In this document: piece after piece, positions 1 to 11,430 of the stretch
Position numbering within the stretch: the stretch's first letter is position 1
Layout of the letters: each line of letters begins with the position of its first letter
Source: Limnephilus marmoratus
Taxonomy: Eukaryota > Arthropoda > Insecta > Trichoptera > Limnephilidae
Direction: 5' to 3'
NCBI GenBank assembly: GCA_917880885.1
Contig: OU862928.1
Location: forward strand, 5,661,721-5,725,720
Length of the DNA: 64,000 nt
Made by a program: the position numbers and the translations under genes
Notes under the pieces: generated by a model
What the model saw: the letters and a program-made list of their open reading frames with translations, nothing else
Databases searched by the model: none
What the model was told of the DNA's origin: nothing

Positions 1-371
1 CATCTTGTGTGTTTTTTGTTTTTAAGAATCCGAATTGATGGGAATGTAATATTTTTTTGTTTTCTAGAAAATCAACAACCCTTTTCTTCACAATCTTTTC
101 AAATATTTTTGCTATATTCGATATTAGTGATATCGGTCGATAATTTGAAACATTTTGCGGGTCGCCGGTTTTAAAGATAGGGGATATTATAGATTTTTTA
201 TAATTTGTTGGGAATATGCCTTTAGTCAGACTAAGATTAATAAGGTGGTTTAGTGGTTTCAGTAGATACATTTTCATTTCTTTAAGAATTTTCACAGAAA
301 TGTGGTCAAAACCTGGAGAGGATCCGTCTTTCATGCTTAAAAGCGTAAAAAAAATCTCAATTAATAATATC
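1..371 (-). pseudogene. Non-LTR retrotransposon reverse transcriptase, partial, runs off left edge
   Basis: The minus strand is open for about 120 codons from near 371 to base 1. In order it reads an SPGFD motif, then a KTGDP...NYRPISLI block, then an AKIFEKIVKKR helix and an HQFGF motif. These are the N-terminal fingers of a CR1/jockey-type reverse transcriptase, which copies element RNA at a nicked target. The catalytic YADD/FADD box would lie to the left, outside the window. No endonuclease part is visible to the right, so the copy looks 5' truncated there. Family call is firm; clade is uncertain. Confidence 0.8.
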
Positions 372-592
372 ATTTAGTTTCAATAGCAAAAATTTAACCT
401 ATACGACATTTTTTTTTTAACTATTTCTAGACAAGACACGAATACTGAATCTAAATGTTGTGTAAATAGAAATTCCACATTATCAAAAAACAACACCAAT
501 AAAAAAATCATCAAACAAACTTATAAAATAAGTAACCTTTACCTAGGACAAAACTTATCAAATTTAAATTAATAATATGCAAGTAATAAATC

Positions 593-1120
593 TTATATAA
601 ATGACTTGATACAACACAAACACACAGCCAGAAGATTGCCTTCTTCTTGATCCAATGTTAAAGATACAGTCAGGAAATCCTCCAGGGGCAGTAAACAGAT
701 TTGGGTTATGGGACGCACGAAAGTCCCTTGTGAAGTCTTGAGGGTGACCACCCTCACAATTCCATCAGACCCAGGATGCGAGGACAAAATGCGGGCCATT
801 TTCCATACAGCAGGCATCAGATTATCTACCTTTGTAATGACCAAGTCATCCTTCTTTAACGACCTCTGACTGCTGGTTTGCCATTTGTTTCTTCTCTGAA
901 GTTCACCGAGGTAATCTTATTTCCACCTAAACCAAAAGGATTTAATAAGTTCTGTCATTCTTGCATATTGATCCCATCGGTTGTATGGTATTTCCTGGAC
1001 ATCCAGTTCAGGAATAACAGAAGCGTTAGTGCCCACAAGAAGGCGACTGGGAGGTAAAGGATTCAAGTCATTTGGATCGCTAGACAAGGGGGTTAAAGGT
1101 CTGAAGTTTAAACTAAACAC
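593..1120 (-). pseudogene. BEL/Pao integrase C-terminal domain (DUF5641), degraded
   Basis: Two open pieces, 1120-917 and 844-593, make one domain. The first has the PLSSDPNDLNPL stretch that follows the BEL integrase core. The second has the MAVWK-like 'PAVWKMARI' and the 'GSDGIVRVVTLKTSQG' block ending in 'ICLLPLE', the usual end of the Pao polyprotein. The short segment between them reads as RRNKWQ-like linker in another frame, so there is at least one frameshift. The plus-strand element at 26795-27364 carries an intact homologue of this region, which supports the call. Confidence 0.8.
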
Positions 1121-1149
1121 GCCTCAATTTGACATATTATAGTGTAAAA

Positions 1150-1860
1150 TAATTCAAAGGTTAAAGTTGAACGGTCGGTGAATCTATACAAATGATATTT
1201 GGCAGATTTTTAGCAGCTTCCCACAATCCGCCCTGAGTAGGAGCGCGAGGCAAAATGAAACTCCATTCCATGCCTTTATTTGCTAAATATTTTTTGAATC
1301 TTCTCATCATCATCTTTCAAACCGTCATATAATTCTTTTAATTTATTAAAAGCTTCTTTGAAATTAGAAGCATCATCAGAATTTATTTTTTGGTTGGCCT
1401 CTGCGAGCTATAAAACGCTTTAGACAATTAAAAAAGGTTTCAGACTAATAATCTGTCACTAGTTCTAGATGGACCGCCTTTGTGGCTAGATAAACAAAGA
1501 TGCATAAATACGCTTTAGTTACATGAGCTCTTTTCAAATTTCCGTATTTCATTTGCAAGGGACTGGCGTAATCCAAACCGGTTACGCTGAACGGTCAGCT
1601 GGGGTGGACTCGTGCAAATTACCCATCATCTGCTGACCAATCGACCACCATAAATTGCAATGCATAAATAAAAATTGAAAAAAAATGTCAGGACGTAATC
1701 TAATGTAATATTCGTTTTAATGTATTTTTACCATAGATGGGCCAGAATTTTAACCTTATTTCTGATAGAAGGCCTGCGTTCCGGCGTTTAAATTATTATA
1801 ATGATAATGGCGTATTATTAATTCTGTTAGTTTGTGCCTTGCAGGTAGATTGGGTGTTTT
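1150..1860 (-). pseudogene. BEL/Pao integrase core, heavily degraded
   Basis: No long frame survives, but short minus-strand stretches are recognisable: an 'APTQGG' plus 'WEAAKN' block near 1195-1245, an 'RFIARRGQPKN' block near 1375-1425 and a 'TKAVHLEL' block near 1465-1490. These lie in the order of the Pao integrase catalytic core, which joins element DNA to the genome. It cannot encode an active enzyme. Confidence 0.65.
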
Positions 1861-2239
1861 TGCTGAAATGCTAGATGCGTCGACTAAGATAATCTACCCC
1901 TACACATAATAAGTCAACATGTAGGAACGGGTTAAGAAATTTTAGAGAACTGTTATTTACATTTTTATATTTTAGTATGGCTTCCTGGGCTAGGCTTTTG
2001 GGCTAATTCGATCAACCGTTTTAAGGCTAATTCTAATTCTTCGACCTTCAAATTATCGGTATTTTAAATTTTCTATCTACTACAATTGTATCTAAATCGA
2101 AGTAAGTAAATAGTTACAGGTTAAGTTTAGTTAAAGAAGAAAAAAATTCAAATATGTCCCAATCTTCTGTGTTTGTTACCAACAGGTCGTTTTTTACTTT
2201 TGTTTCAGGCGGGTTTAAACACGACATTTTAGGTATTGA

Positions 2240-3760
2240 CTAGGTGCTAGGTTCCTTATTCAACCACCTTGGCCCATGCCACCAAGTCGTGGTGTTCAAT
2301 AATTTCTCAGCAGTGGATCCCCTAAACAATATGTCGGCAGCGTTGTTAGATGAGGTCACGTGACGCCAATGTCGTGGGTCACTGAGTTATTGTATCTCTG
2401 CAACCCAATTTGTAACGAAGGTGTTCCAGCGAGCAGGCTGGCCCTTTAGCCAGCATAAGGCGATTGTTAAGTCACTCCAGTAGTAGGTGTCTGCTTCCAT
2501 TATATCCAAGGCTTGTTTGACACTCTTCATTAACTTGGCTAGTAATACTGCTCTACAAAGTTTTAGTTTCGGTAATGACATGCATTTTATATGGTGCTAC
2601 CCTAAATTTGGAAGTAATTAATTGAGAATGTCGCTCACCATTTGGGTCTATCGTTACAATGTAGATGCAGGCTCCGTAAGCCTTCTTAGATGCATCACAA
2701 AATCCAAGCAATTTGAGGCTGCTATAGTCTCTGCGTGAAATTTTTCGTTTAATTTTTAAAACGTTTAATTAAGACAAATCTTCTAAGTAGCTCTTCCATA
2801 GTACTAGTATGTTTTTATTGTTTCGACCCATGAAGCCTTGGATTGCCATAAATTTTGCATAATTAATTTCGCTACTACAATTATTGGGCTGAGCAGGCAA
2901 GCAGCCCTAATGGATCGAATGTAAATGCGATGCATGACAGTATTTGACGCTTGTTTACAGCTTGGTTCGATGGTTTTGTTATTCTTTATGAAAAATAATC
3001 TGAGCCATTGTTCCAAATTAAGCCCATTTTTTTATTATTGGATTTGTCACAGGACGCTTTCTCAAAATTGCCTATTTCGGCAATTCCAGCTTGGCCCGCT
3101 ATGCTGTCTGCTGGAATGATCTCCACTTTCGCAAGGTCATTCCAGCATACTGAAGCAGGTTTATCAATTGAACTTTTAAATTTTTGCAGAACTGAATGTC
3201 ATCGTCTCCCGTCAATAGGTCGTCCACATAAAAATCCTCTTATTTCCTGACTAGCTTTAGGAAAAATACTTTGACTATCCATACCAATCTGTTGAAGGCA
3301 CCTCACGTAGCCAGGAAAGAGGATGGCCCCAAACCATACGTAACATTCTTTAATTGGTAATGATGCAGTTCATCTTCCGGCGTCTCCCGCCAAACTATTT
3401 TTTGCAGCCTGCGGTCAGCTGCACACAAGTATATCTGCCGATACATTTTCTCGATGTCAGTTGTCATGACGAAGTGATGTCTCCTGAAACGTAATAGTTG
3501 TGTGTACTTTGCATGACAGGTTCTACCATCAAGGCGTCATTCAAACAGATTTCAGTAGACGTTTTAGCCGATCCGTCAAACACAACCCTTACTTTGGTCG
3601 TCGTGCTAGACTCCTTCAGGACGGCATGGTGTAGTAAAAAATAAGAGTTATGATCTCCCTCTATCTTATCATATTTGTCCATGTGACCTAGATCCATATA
3701 ATCTTTCATGAATTGAAAATGCTGTGATTTCAATTTTTTAACGGAGGATAATGTCTTTTC
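2240..3760 (-). pseudogene. BEL/Pao reverse transcriptase and RNase H, degraded
   Basis: Minus-strand pieces cover both domains. At 3733-3464 lies the RT entry with 'TTKVRVVFDGSAKTSTE' and 'SLND'-like 'CLNDALMVEP'. Near 3240-3209 a 'FYVDDLLTG' block keeps the YVDD catalytic box. At 3016-2804 is the connection segment ('SPIIVVAKLIMQNLW'). At 2581-2387 is RNase H ('WSDLTIALCWLKGQPARWNTFVTNWVAEIQ' region), followed near 2350-2250 by an 'ADILFRGSTAE...WWHGP' block. Several frameshifts separate them. Confidence 0.8.
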
Positions 3761-3985
3761 TAGATTTTAAATCTTTTCTCCGCCGTAGGCAATGAATTTC
3801 TCAGTTGACTGATACACGGGCAGCTCGGTAAAGTCACTAAGAATCTACCCTTTTTGTCTCTGGTATGAGTTGCCAGGAAGCTAGCTTTGCAAGCCTTTTC
3901 CTCATGATTTTGAAATTTTATGGTATATAATTCTACTAGTTTCCAAAATTTCTCAACTTGATTGCTTATTATATTTAAGGATAAA

Positions 3986-4492
3986 TTATAAGTTTCTAAT
4001 ACTGGCCTTTTTTTGGTAGGTTCTGGTTGGTTCTGATGTAATCCATCCTAGTTGGGTGCGTTGGAGCGTGGGGCAGGTATCCAATTTTACTTTATCATTA
4101 GTTAGGATATTCCAGAATTCTTCCGCTCCTAGTAGGATGTCAATGGGTGCGGCGACGTTGAATTTTGTATCGGCTAATTCCAACCCTACTGGTAGTTTAA
4201 ACTCGTTCCCAGGCATGGTTGCTTGTGGTATGTTTGTGGTTATATCCTATAAAATTAAGCAAGAAATGTTTTTTTTATAATCCAATTTCAAAAAATTCAA
4301 TTCTATCAACACTCTTTCTTTTATGTGGGTCATTTTGTTGTGAATTCCTGAAATTGGTTTGTTTATTTGATCAAATTTTAAATTCAATCTTTTAGCAAAA
4401 TCCTCTCTCACGAAATTTGATTGAAATCCATAGTCGATCTTGTTAATATTGTTGTATCCACCAACGATGCCAACCATCGCCGTAGACAACAA
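3986..4492 (-). pseudogene. BEL/Pao aspartic protease region (DUF1758-like)
   Basis: Two frames, 4492-4247 and 4216-3986, encode the retropepsin region. The first reads 'DYGFQSNFVREDFAKRLNLKF', matching the part just after the catalytic Asp in Pao proteases. The second reads 'ADTKFNVAAPIDILLGAEEFW' and ends with 'QRTQLGWI', the usual hinge to the reverse transcriptase. The catalytic Asp triad itself is not clearly preserved. The homologous block in the young element at 23620-24000 confirms the identity. Confidence 0.75.
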
Positions 4493-4599
4493 TACTTTTT
4501 TTTACTCTACCTACCGCGGAGTGATTATTAATAGTTACTTCTCCAGCATCCGTTTCTTAATTCGAGGATTCCGTCTTGTATTCTTTTTTATGCAGCAAA

Positions 4600-5117
4600 G
4601 TATTGTGCTGTTCACTGTTACATAGTCTGCATTTAAAGGTTATCTTGCAATCACTTGCTAGATAACCTGGTTTCAAGCATTTAAAATATGCTTGGTTCTC
4701 TTTTATAGCATTTATTCGATCTTGTATTTTGTGGTGATCTTGTAGTAATCCAAATTTAAAAAAAAATTACAATAATAAATCGGATGATCTTTATCGCAAA
4801 AATTACATTTCCCTTTTTTTACGGATACAAACGCCGCGGATTCCCTTTTGGATTATTAATTCCCATACGAGGTTTAATTTGGATCACCCGTTTTTTATCA
4901 GTTGTTTGCATTAATCTAGAATTTGCGCGCGTAATGATAAACACCTAAGAAATTCTGTTAAACGGGTAGTTTTCTTTCTATGGGCATTTATTCTCAGTAT
5001 TTCCTTGTATTTGAATCTAATTTATTTGAAATTCCGTAAATAATTATAGCGTCCCACTGCTCGACAGGGACTGCACGGTTTTGCAATGCTTTTAAATTCA
5101 CGTCGGTTCCATCTATC
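4600..5117 (-). pseudogene. BEL/Pao gag C-terminal part with zinc-knuckle remnants
   Basis: Around 5090-4990 the minus strand reads an 'LKALQNRAVPVEQWDAIIIYGISNKLDS' block, the typical DUF1759-type gag segment. Toward 4850-4620 lie scattered Cys/His codons consistent with the CCHC knuckles that pack RNA. Stops interrupt it. It continues across the insertion at 7664. Confidence 0.65.
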
Positions 5118-6169
5118 TTACTAAGTATTTATATATTGAATTGAGCATTAATTAATTATGAATTCTTAAATTAATCATGTTTCACATGAACCTATTTACC
5201 TACGGAATGCCGGCTTGTTTACTTTAGATTACTCAATGAAATGTTTCGTTGAAACGTTTTATATTTCTTACGCCACATACCCAAAATGATAGTGTTACAT
5301 ACTAATACTCCCGCTTTCATAAGAATAAACATAAAATATTACTAGCTACTGATACTTGATGTACATTAATAATAGTAATTCTGTCTATACTTCATGCATA
5401 CTTACATCGATACTAATACTGTTGTTGACACCTACTTACAATTATGCTACTGGTAGCGTGTATACTTCATGACCTTTATTTATAATTTTGACGATATTGC
5501 GTACCTATATCTCATTGTATACCTATATCTCATGTACCTATGCTCAAAATGCAGTGATACTATTATTACTGTTTATTCTTCATGTACGAGTATATCTTAT
5601 GTTTTTCATATATATTATGTTAATAATAAATAACATTGTATATTTATCATGTATATATCTATCTGCAATGCTACTAATAGATATTGTTTATATTTCAAGA
5701 ATGCCTACTAACAATAATCCTGATACTGTTAATACGGTCTCTACTTTATTTTATTCGCATACTTACAAGCTACAAGCAAGCTGTTCATATTATTTCCTGT
5801 ATTTATTAAAACCATATTTTAAGATCATTTCGCACTATCTGCATTTTTCTTTTAATTTTTAACTTACCGTTGAATAATGTTATTATTTTTATTTCCTATT
5901 TATCCTATAAATTTTGCTAAAATAGTCAGTTTTGTTTTCAATATTTATTTTAGAATATTTACTATAAGCAATGTTTATATTACCCAATATAGAAGATACA
6001 CTCCTACACTCTCCTTACCCATCTTTATCTCACTATCCCCCCTCCCCCTGTACTTGATGCTCACTTTTGTACATTATTCTGTCAATTTAATATCGTACAT
6101 GTCATTCATAATATACAACTCTTCAGTTATACTCATATATTATAACCAAATTCATTATACACTACAACT
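5118..6169. other. AT-rich stretch without a recognised gene
   Basis: It has many degenerate repeats of words like tactaatactg and ttcatg. Two open frames (5488-5862 and 5877-6236) look like membrane proteins only because AT-rich codons give Ile, Leu, Tyr and Phe. I see no motif and treat them as non-coding. Confidence 0.5.
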
Positions 6170-7392
6170 ATTGTCCGCAGCATACAAAATCAACAACATG
6201 GTTTTTTACAAAAAAGGTCAGTACTATCAAACTTAGTCAACTTTATTGAATACTTAACAAGCAATATGGATAATGGACACCAAGTAGATGTTATCTACAC
6301 AGATTACTCGAAAGCTTTCGATAAAGTTAACCATTCTATCCTCATTAAAAAATTACACCAATTAGGAATCCATGGCGACTTACTTAGGTGGCTAACTTCA
6401 TATCTGCAGAATAGACTACAGTGCGTATCAGTTGAGGGAACTAAGTCTAGCTTTTTTACTGTGCCCTCTGGCGTTCCGCAAGGTTCTCACCTGGGACCAT
6501 TATTGTTTAATGTATATATATTTTATATTTATAAATGTTTTTTACATGCTAACTACCTTGCATATGCAGATGACAAAAAAATATACTTAGTAATCAAATC
6601 TATTAATGACTGCATAAAACTTCAAGAAGACCTAAATCGTCTTTTTGCATACTGTAAATTAAACAAATTAATCATAAACATTTCTAAGTGCAACAAATTA
6701 TATTTTACGCGTAACAAAAATAAAATTTCTTTTAATTATAACTTTCATGACACGCATATCAATGAAAAAGAATCAATCCGTGACCTTGGGGTAGTACTAG
6801 ATGTAAAACTAAATTTTATCAAACATGTTATCGAAGTAATCAACAAAGCAAATAAGATATTGGGATTTATAATTCGCATATCTAAACCTTTTCGCAATAT
6901 TAAAACTATGTATTCCCTTTACACCACGTATATCCGCCCCCACTTAGAATACTGCACACTAATTTGGGCACCGTTCTACCAATGCCATATTGACAGAATC
7001 GAAAATGTGCAAAACAAATTTTTTAAACACATAAATTATAAATTCAAATTACTCTTTGCAAATAACACTGAATCCTTAAAATTTCACAACTTTACTCCAC
7101 TTCAAACGCGTAGATTAATTATTCTGATCAAATATTTTTATACAAAATTCTGAATAACGGCCTGGACTCTCCTGAACTCGTAAATTATTTAAGAATTCAC
7201 ATACCTGCAAGGCCAACCAGACTAAACCATTTTTTTCATTTGCCCACGTACAGAACCAACCTTAGAAAAAATTCTCCAATCCCCCGCATATGCGCGCAAT
7301 ATAACACGCAATTTAACAATATCAATATTCTTAATAATACTCTTGTGAAATGCCGATACGAAGTCAAGCGTACGATCACAAATGTTAATTAA
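6170..7392 (+). pseudogene. Non-LTR reverse transcriptase, 5' truncated, one frameshift
   Basis: The frame opens near 6170 with a 'QHGFLQKRS' block (RT motif 2a), continues through 'YTDYSKAFDKVNH', 'VPQGSHLGPLLF' and an intact 'YADD' catalytic box near 6565, and reaches 'LGVVLDVKL' and the C-terminal 'YTTYIRPHLEY' region. The frame ends at 7153 after a one-base shift near 7138. In the shifted frame it runs on as 'NNGLDSPELVNYL' to a TAA at 7390-7392. It is a CR1/jockey-like RT without an RNase H. The endonuclease half is missing because of 5' truncation. Confidence 0.85.
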
Positions 7393-7663
7393 ATTAATGC
7401 ACAGCTATAGAAAAGGTACAGCATGAGCATCTCCTGTCCCCATCCCATCTTCCTCTGCCTCTTGCCCTTTCCCATTCCTTCTTCCTTCTAATATACTTAC
7501 ATTTATAAATTTTTCTTAATTTTTGTTATAACCAATTAAAATTTTGTATTATATCATAATAACCATTAGCATAAGAAACTGTTTTGGCTTACATCATTTT
7601 TAACCGCTTCATTTTTAACATCTTGTATAAAACTGCTGTTTGTGTCTTACAATAAATAAATAA

Positions 7664-8260
7664 ATCTATCAACCGTCGTGAACCTATTTGATCTAGCTTC
7701 ATATGAAATAACGTTTAAATATACTTATGTACCGCAGCTCTTAAATTGGTATATCTTTCGTACAACAATTCCCATGAAGTTTGATAACTTAATTCCGATA
7801 TTTCTAAATTTACCATGATCTTGGCCACGTCACCCTTTTAACACAATTGCAAAAAATAATATTTTAGGATATTACTTAGCAAATTGTTATTGTGAACTAA
7901 TATGCCCTGAAAGTTTTTATAAAATTGTTCCTATCTTCATTAAATTCTTGTAATTTTAAATTGGATAATTTAATTTCGTATTTTGCTTATTCTAATGACT
8001 CCATAGCGCCCTTTGCCGTGGCTAACACTGTAAAAAACTGATTTTCAAAAGTTTCACGCTGAAATTCATTGTCTTCGCTATTCGATTTGTCAATATTTTC
8101 GATTTGGCACTGGATTATCTCAAATTCATCTAATTAATCCTTAATTTTATCGTATCTTAACTTAATATCGTTCTTAAAATCGTAACTCGTACGTACTGGC
8201 AACCACACTCAATACAACACCGCAAAAGCATATTCGATCCTTTGCTTGCTGGGGTTATGA
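7664..8260 (-). pseudogene. BEL/Pao gag N-terminal part, degraded
   Basis: The minus strand from about 8260 reads 'DEFEIIQCQIENIDKS', then 'KLSNLKLQEFN' near 7960, then in other frames blocks resembling 'LKGDVAKIMVNLEIS' and 'YERYTNLRAAV' near 7850-7720. The order and spacing match the DUF1759 gag of BEL elements (compare the intact copy at 22304-22900). At least three stops or shifts are present. Confidence 0.65.
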
Positions 8261-8619
8261 ATTACTTGTAATGGAAAGATAAAAAACAAACAACCAATCT
8301 ACCAGGATAATGTTGACAAATTCTTACAGATTCGTATACAATAATTCAATTGAATCATTTTTACTTGCAAAGTTAAGTTAAAAAATTAAAATTATTTTTT
8401 TATGTTATTTAACCCTGACTTGCATTTTTAATTGTAACAAACAAATAGTAGGTGACAACTAACGGATTCTTAATTATTTATATTTTAAAAAATAATTAAT
8501 TATTGAGAATGTTCTTTAGGGTTTGGATTTAGGAAGGAGAAGATGGGAACTTAGATTTTTTTCTTGTTGATCTTCTTTTGTCTGGATTGTTTTCCCTTTG
8601 GCCGCTGGAATTTTAAATT
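8261..8619. other. AT-rich stretch, nothing recognised
   Basis: This may include the 5' leader or LTR of the old BEL element, but I find no matching LTR, primer site or coding frame. Confidence 0.4.
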
Positions 8620-8885
8620 TTTATTTGAATAAAATTTCAATTTTTTATAAGAAAAACTCTCTTTTATAACTTTTGAAGGCTCTTCCCATCAACGTAATAT
8701 ATAATTGAAGAAGAAGATAACACTAATAATCTAAACGAATATGAAAGAGAACAAGACACAGAAAACAGAAAAAGACAATGGTCGCAACTGGGACTCGAAC
8801 CCAGACCTCTCGTCTAACCGGGACGTGCGCGTTAACCAATTTCGATATTGCTGCCTTCTGTTAAGCCGTTATAATAGTCAATATC
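8620..8885 (-). mobile_element. tRNA-headed SINE-like repeat, copy 1
   Basis: Reading the minus strand, a tRNA-like head lies at about 8858-8780. It has a pol III B box (GGTTCGAGTCC, complement of 8791-8801), a 5-bp T stem and a short anticodon-like stem, but the D arm does not fold, so it is not a tRNA gene. The body runs about 160 bp to the left and ends in AT-rich sequence. A second copy lies about 435 bp downstream in the same orientation. Confidence 0.65.
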
Positions 8886-9064
8886 ATATTTAAAATTTTA
8901 GAATTAACAATATTGTCTTCAACTAATTATTTTTCCATATTATGAGCAAAAACCCTTTTTATTGGAAACAATCATTCTAAGAATTGGTTTGTATCCTGGA
9001 TAGCGTCTCGGATAAAAGTATCAGAATTTATTCATATGAAACTATTGACTTTTTATAAAAGTCT

Positions 9065-9325
9065 AAATGAATATTCAATTTTTATAAGAAAAACTCTCTT
9101 ATTATAACTTTTGAAGGTTATTACCATCAATGTAATATATCATTGAAGAGGAAGATAACAAAAATTATCAAAACAAAAATATGAAAGAGAACAAGACAAA
9201 AAAAAACAAATAAAGACAATGGTCGCAACTGGGACTCGAACCCATACCTCTCGTCTAACCGGAACGTGCGCGTTAACCAATTTCGTTATTGCCACCTTCT
9301 GTCAAGCCGTCATAAAAGTCTTTTA
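9065..9325 (-). mobile_element. tRNA-headed SINE-like repeat, copy 2
   Basis: It is nearly collinear with the copy at 8620-8885, with the same B box (9232-9242), body and flanking words. The 5' acceptor-like strand pairs slightly better with the 3' strand here, one mismatch by eye. Both copies differ by scattered substitutions and small indels. They could be two insertions or one local duplication. Confidence 0.65.
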
Positions 9326-9429
9326 AAGTTATGTTAAAAAAATTAGATATCCAACTCATTTAATTTATAAGGAATGTAATGTCATGAATGTTAAACAACT
9401 ATATATTACACAAAACGATATTTCAGAAA

Positions 9430-9663
9430 GAACACAGCAAATTCGTACGACTAGAGATGGCTCTGTTCTGAACTTTATGGAAATTCAAACTAAATCTTCT
9501 TTTGGTCAGAGATTTCTTTTTATTAGGCTTCACTCATATTTAGTAGCCTTCCAGAACATATAGAGTCATCTAATTCCTTGAGCACTTTTAAAAAGGCTGT
9601 TAAATCGTTTGTGTTAGCCGAGGATTGCCAATTGTTTTTCTCCACTTTATCCATTCTAAATTA
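9430..9663 (+). pseudogene. Non-LTR reverse transcriptase C-terminal remnant
   Basis: The plus strand reads 'TKSSFGQRFLFI' and then, after a frame change near 9550, 'LPEHIESSNSLSTFKKAVKSFVL' followed by a TAA. This is the usual last block of CR1/jockey ORF2 proteins, with a Phe-Lys-Lys helix after a Leu-Pro turn. It is a different element from the R1-like copy that begins about 30 bp downstream. Confidence 0.6.
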
Positions 9664-9691
9664 ATATCGTATTATTTTGTCTTAACCGTTT

Positions 9692-11430
9692 TTTCCCGGC
9701 TTTGACAAATTGAACGGAGTAATAGTGAAGAAAGCATGGGTCCATGCCAAGGAGAAGCTCTTCCAAGTCATGGACACGTGTCTGCAAAGAGGAGTTTTCC
9801 CCACAGAGTGGAAGAAAGGGGTGCTCCGTATTATACCCAAGGGCAACAATAAGCCAAAAACGGATATCAAAGCTTATAGACCTATTACGCTGCTTCCTGT
9901 TCTGGGGAAGATTCTAGAAAAAATTATACGGAACCGCCTACACCAAACCCTGTCTCCAGCGGACGACTGCCAATTTGGCTTTGTCCCGGGTAAATCCACG
10001 GAGCACGCCATCAAGTTTGCGCTTGAATGGGTGAGGGTCTGTCCAAAGAGGTACGTGATTGGAGTCTTCTTAGACATCACTGGTGCCTTCGATCACGCGT
10101 GGTGGCCGATGATACTGTCGAAAGTAAAAAACCGTAACTGCCCTCGTAAGTTGTTTAAGATAGTCTCTGACTATCTCAACAACAGAAGTATCTCCTTAAC
10201 ATATGGTGATATCACCATTAACCGGGAAGTGAACATGGGTTGCCCACAAGGCTCGGTCCTTGGCCCGGAATTTTGGAATATACTTTTTGACGATTCCTCC
10301 AGGCTGCCCTTGCCTGAAGGATGTATCTCGGTTGACTACGCTGATGAAAAATTATTTCTGGTCTCGGGGAACAGCAGGAGAGAAGTTGAAAGTAAAGCTG
10401 AAGAAGGTTTGAGAGTAATCCTTCAGTGGGGTAAGAGAAACAGGCTGAATTTCGCTCCCCAAAAGACCATGGGTCTCCTTATGAAGGGCTTCCTCGATAG
10501 AGGAAGAAATCCTACTATAAAAATGGGAGACTCCAACATCCGATTTGTGGAAAATGCAAGATACCTAGGCGTTATCTTGGATCGCTCTTCATCTTTCCTG
10601 GCGCATATAAAGAGTGTATCAAGCAGGGCCCAGGCTCTGTTCATGAAACTGAGAAGAATCTCAACTGCGGAGTGGGATTACGCTCTCCAGCACTTCGCCT
10701 ACTCTATAGAGGAGTGTATGTGACACAAGTCACGTACGCAGCCTCTGTATGGGAGCATCACCTAGACAACGTACTGATCCACTCGGCACTTAAGCGGGGC
10801 CAGCGAACTCTCATGCTGGCACTCTCGGGCGCATACAGAACTGTAGCTTCGGACGCATTGCCGGTTCTGGCCGGTATTTTGCCCATTGATTTAGAAGTAA
10901 GGGAAGTGTTAACTAAGAAAAAACTAATTAGAGGAAGGTCAGCCGTCCATTTTGGAGTTGAACTAATACCAGGTGGGGCAGTACCTCTCCCTCGACTGCT
11001 GAAAGAGATGCGTGAACACACTCTTAATGAATGGCAAAAACGTTGGGATAGATCGAATACGGGTAGATGGACTTTCTCCTTCTTCCCGTCAGTTAAAGCC
11101 AGAATGGAAGGGGCGTTCATCAAATTGGATCATCACTTAACACAAATACTTTCAGGTCATGGTGAATTCAGGGGAAGACTGCACAGCCTGACCCTGTCTC
11201 CCTCTTATCCAAACTGTGCGTGTGGTGACACAAACCAAACAGCCGAGCACATTCTGTGGCACTGTGAGATTTTGACGGACGCAAGGGATGAAATGTTGGA
11301 AGGTCTGAAAGTAACTACGAGACCAGCATGGAATGCGGATCTCGTGTCGAACAAGGAGAATCTCGAATGCCTGAGGAAATTTGTAAGGATTTGGGTTGAG
11401 AGATGGCCTGAACTTAGAGTCGATGATTAA
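9692..11430 (+). pseudogene. R1-like reverse transcriptase with CCHC tail, one frameshift, YADE active site
   Basis: The frame opens at a 'PGFDKLNG' block and runs to 10723, then continues one frame over from about 10670 to 11430. RT landmarks in order: 'YRPITLLPVLGK', 'QFGFVPGKST', 'FLDITGAFDHAWW', 'GCPQGSVLGPEFWN' and 'DYADEKLFLV'. The second catalytic Asp of YADD is Glu here, which would be expected to impair polymerase. The C-terminal part has 'CACGDTNQTAEHILWHC', a C-x-C...H...C zinc-binding motif typical of R1-clade proteins. The frameshift sits between 'RISTAE' and 'LRSPALRLLYRG'. The host family call is good. Confidence 0.8.

Larger units (their letters stand above)
5118..7663 (+). 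mobile_element. 5'-truncated non-LTR retrotransposon inserted in the BEL gag
   Basis: The insertion is bounded by direct copies of atctatc at 5111-5117 and 7664-7670, and the minus-strand BEL gag reads on either side. The 3' part (from about 6170) is reverse transcriptase, a 3' UTR and an (AATA)n tail ending at 7663. The first kilobase, 5118-6170, is AT-rich and not recognisable as coding, so it may be a rearranged 5' end or a further insertion. Confidence 0.7.
591..8260 (-). mobile_element. Old BEL/Pao LTR retrotransposon remnant (minus), split by a non-LTR insertion
   Basis: Read on the minus strand, the pieces come in BEL/Pao order: gag (8260 to 7664, resuming 5117 to about 4600), protease (4492-3986), reverse transcriptase (3733-2800), RNase H (about 2640-2240), integrase (about 1860-1150) and the DUF5641 domain (1120-593). 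Many frameshifts and stops show age. Neither LTR is recognisable. The gag is interrupted at 5117/7664 by a plus-strand non-LTR element flanked by the duplicated target atctatc. Confidence 0.85.

Noticed and set aside
5488..6236. Two open frames resembling membrane proteins
   Set aside because: Hydrophobic residues follow from AT-rich codons (Ile, Leu, Tyr, Phe); no motif, and the stretch lies inside a transposon insertion.
8780..8858. A tRNA gene on the minus strand
   Set aside because: The T arm and B box are good, but the D arm does not fold, the acceptor stem is mismatched, and a second copy with a body shows it is a SINE.
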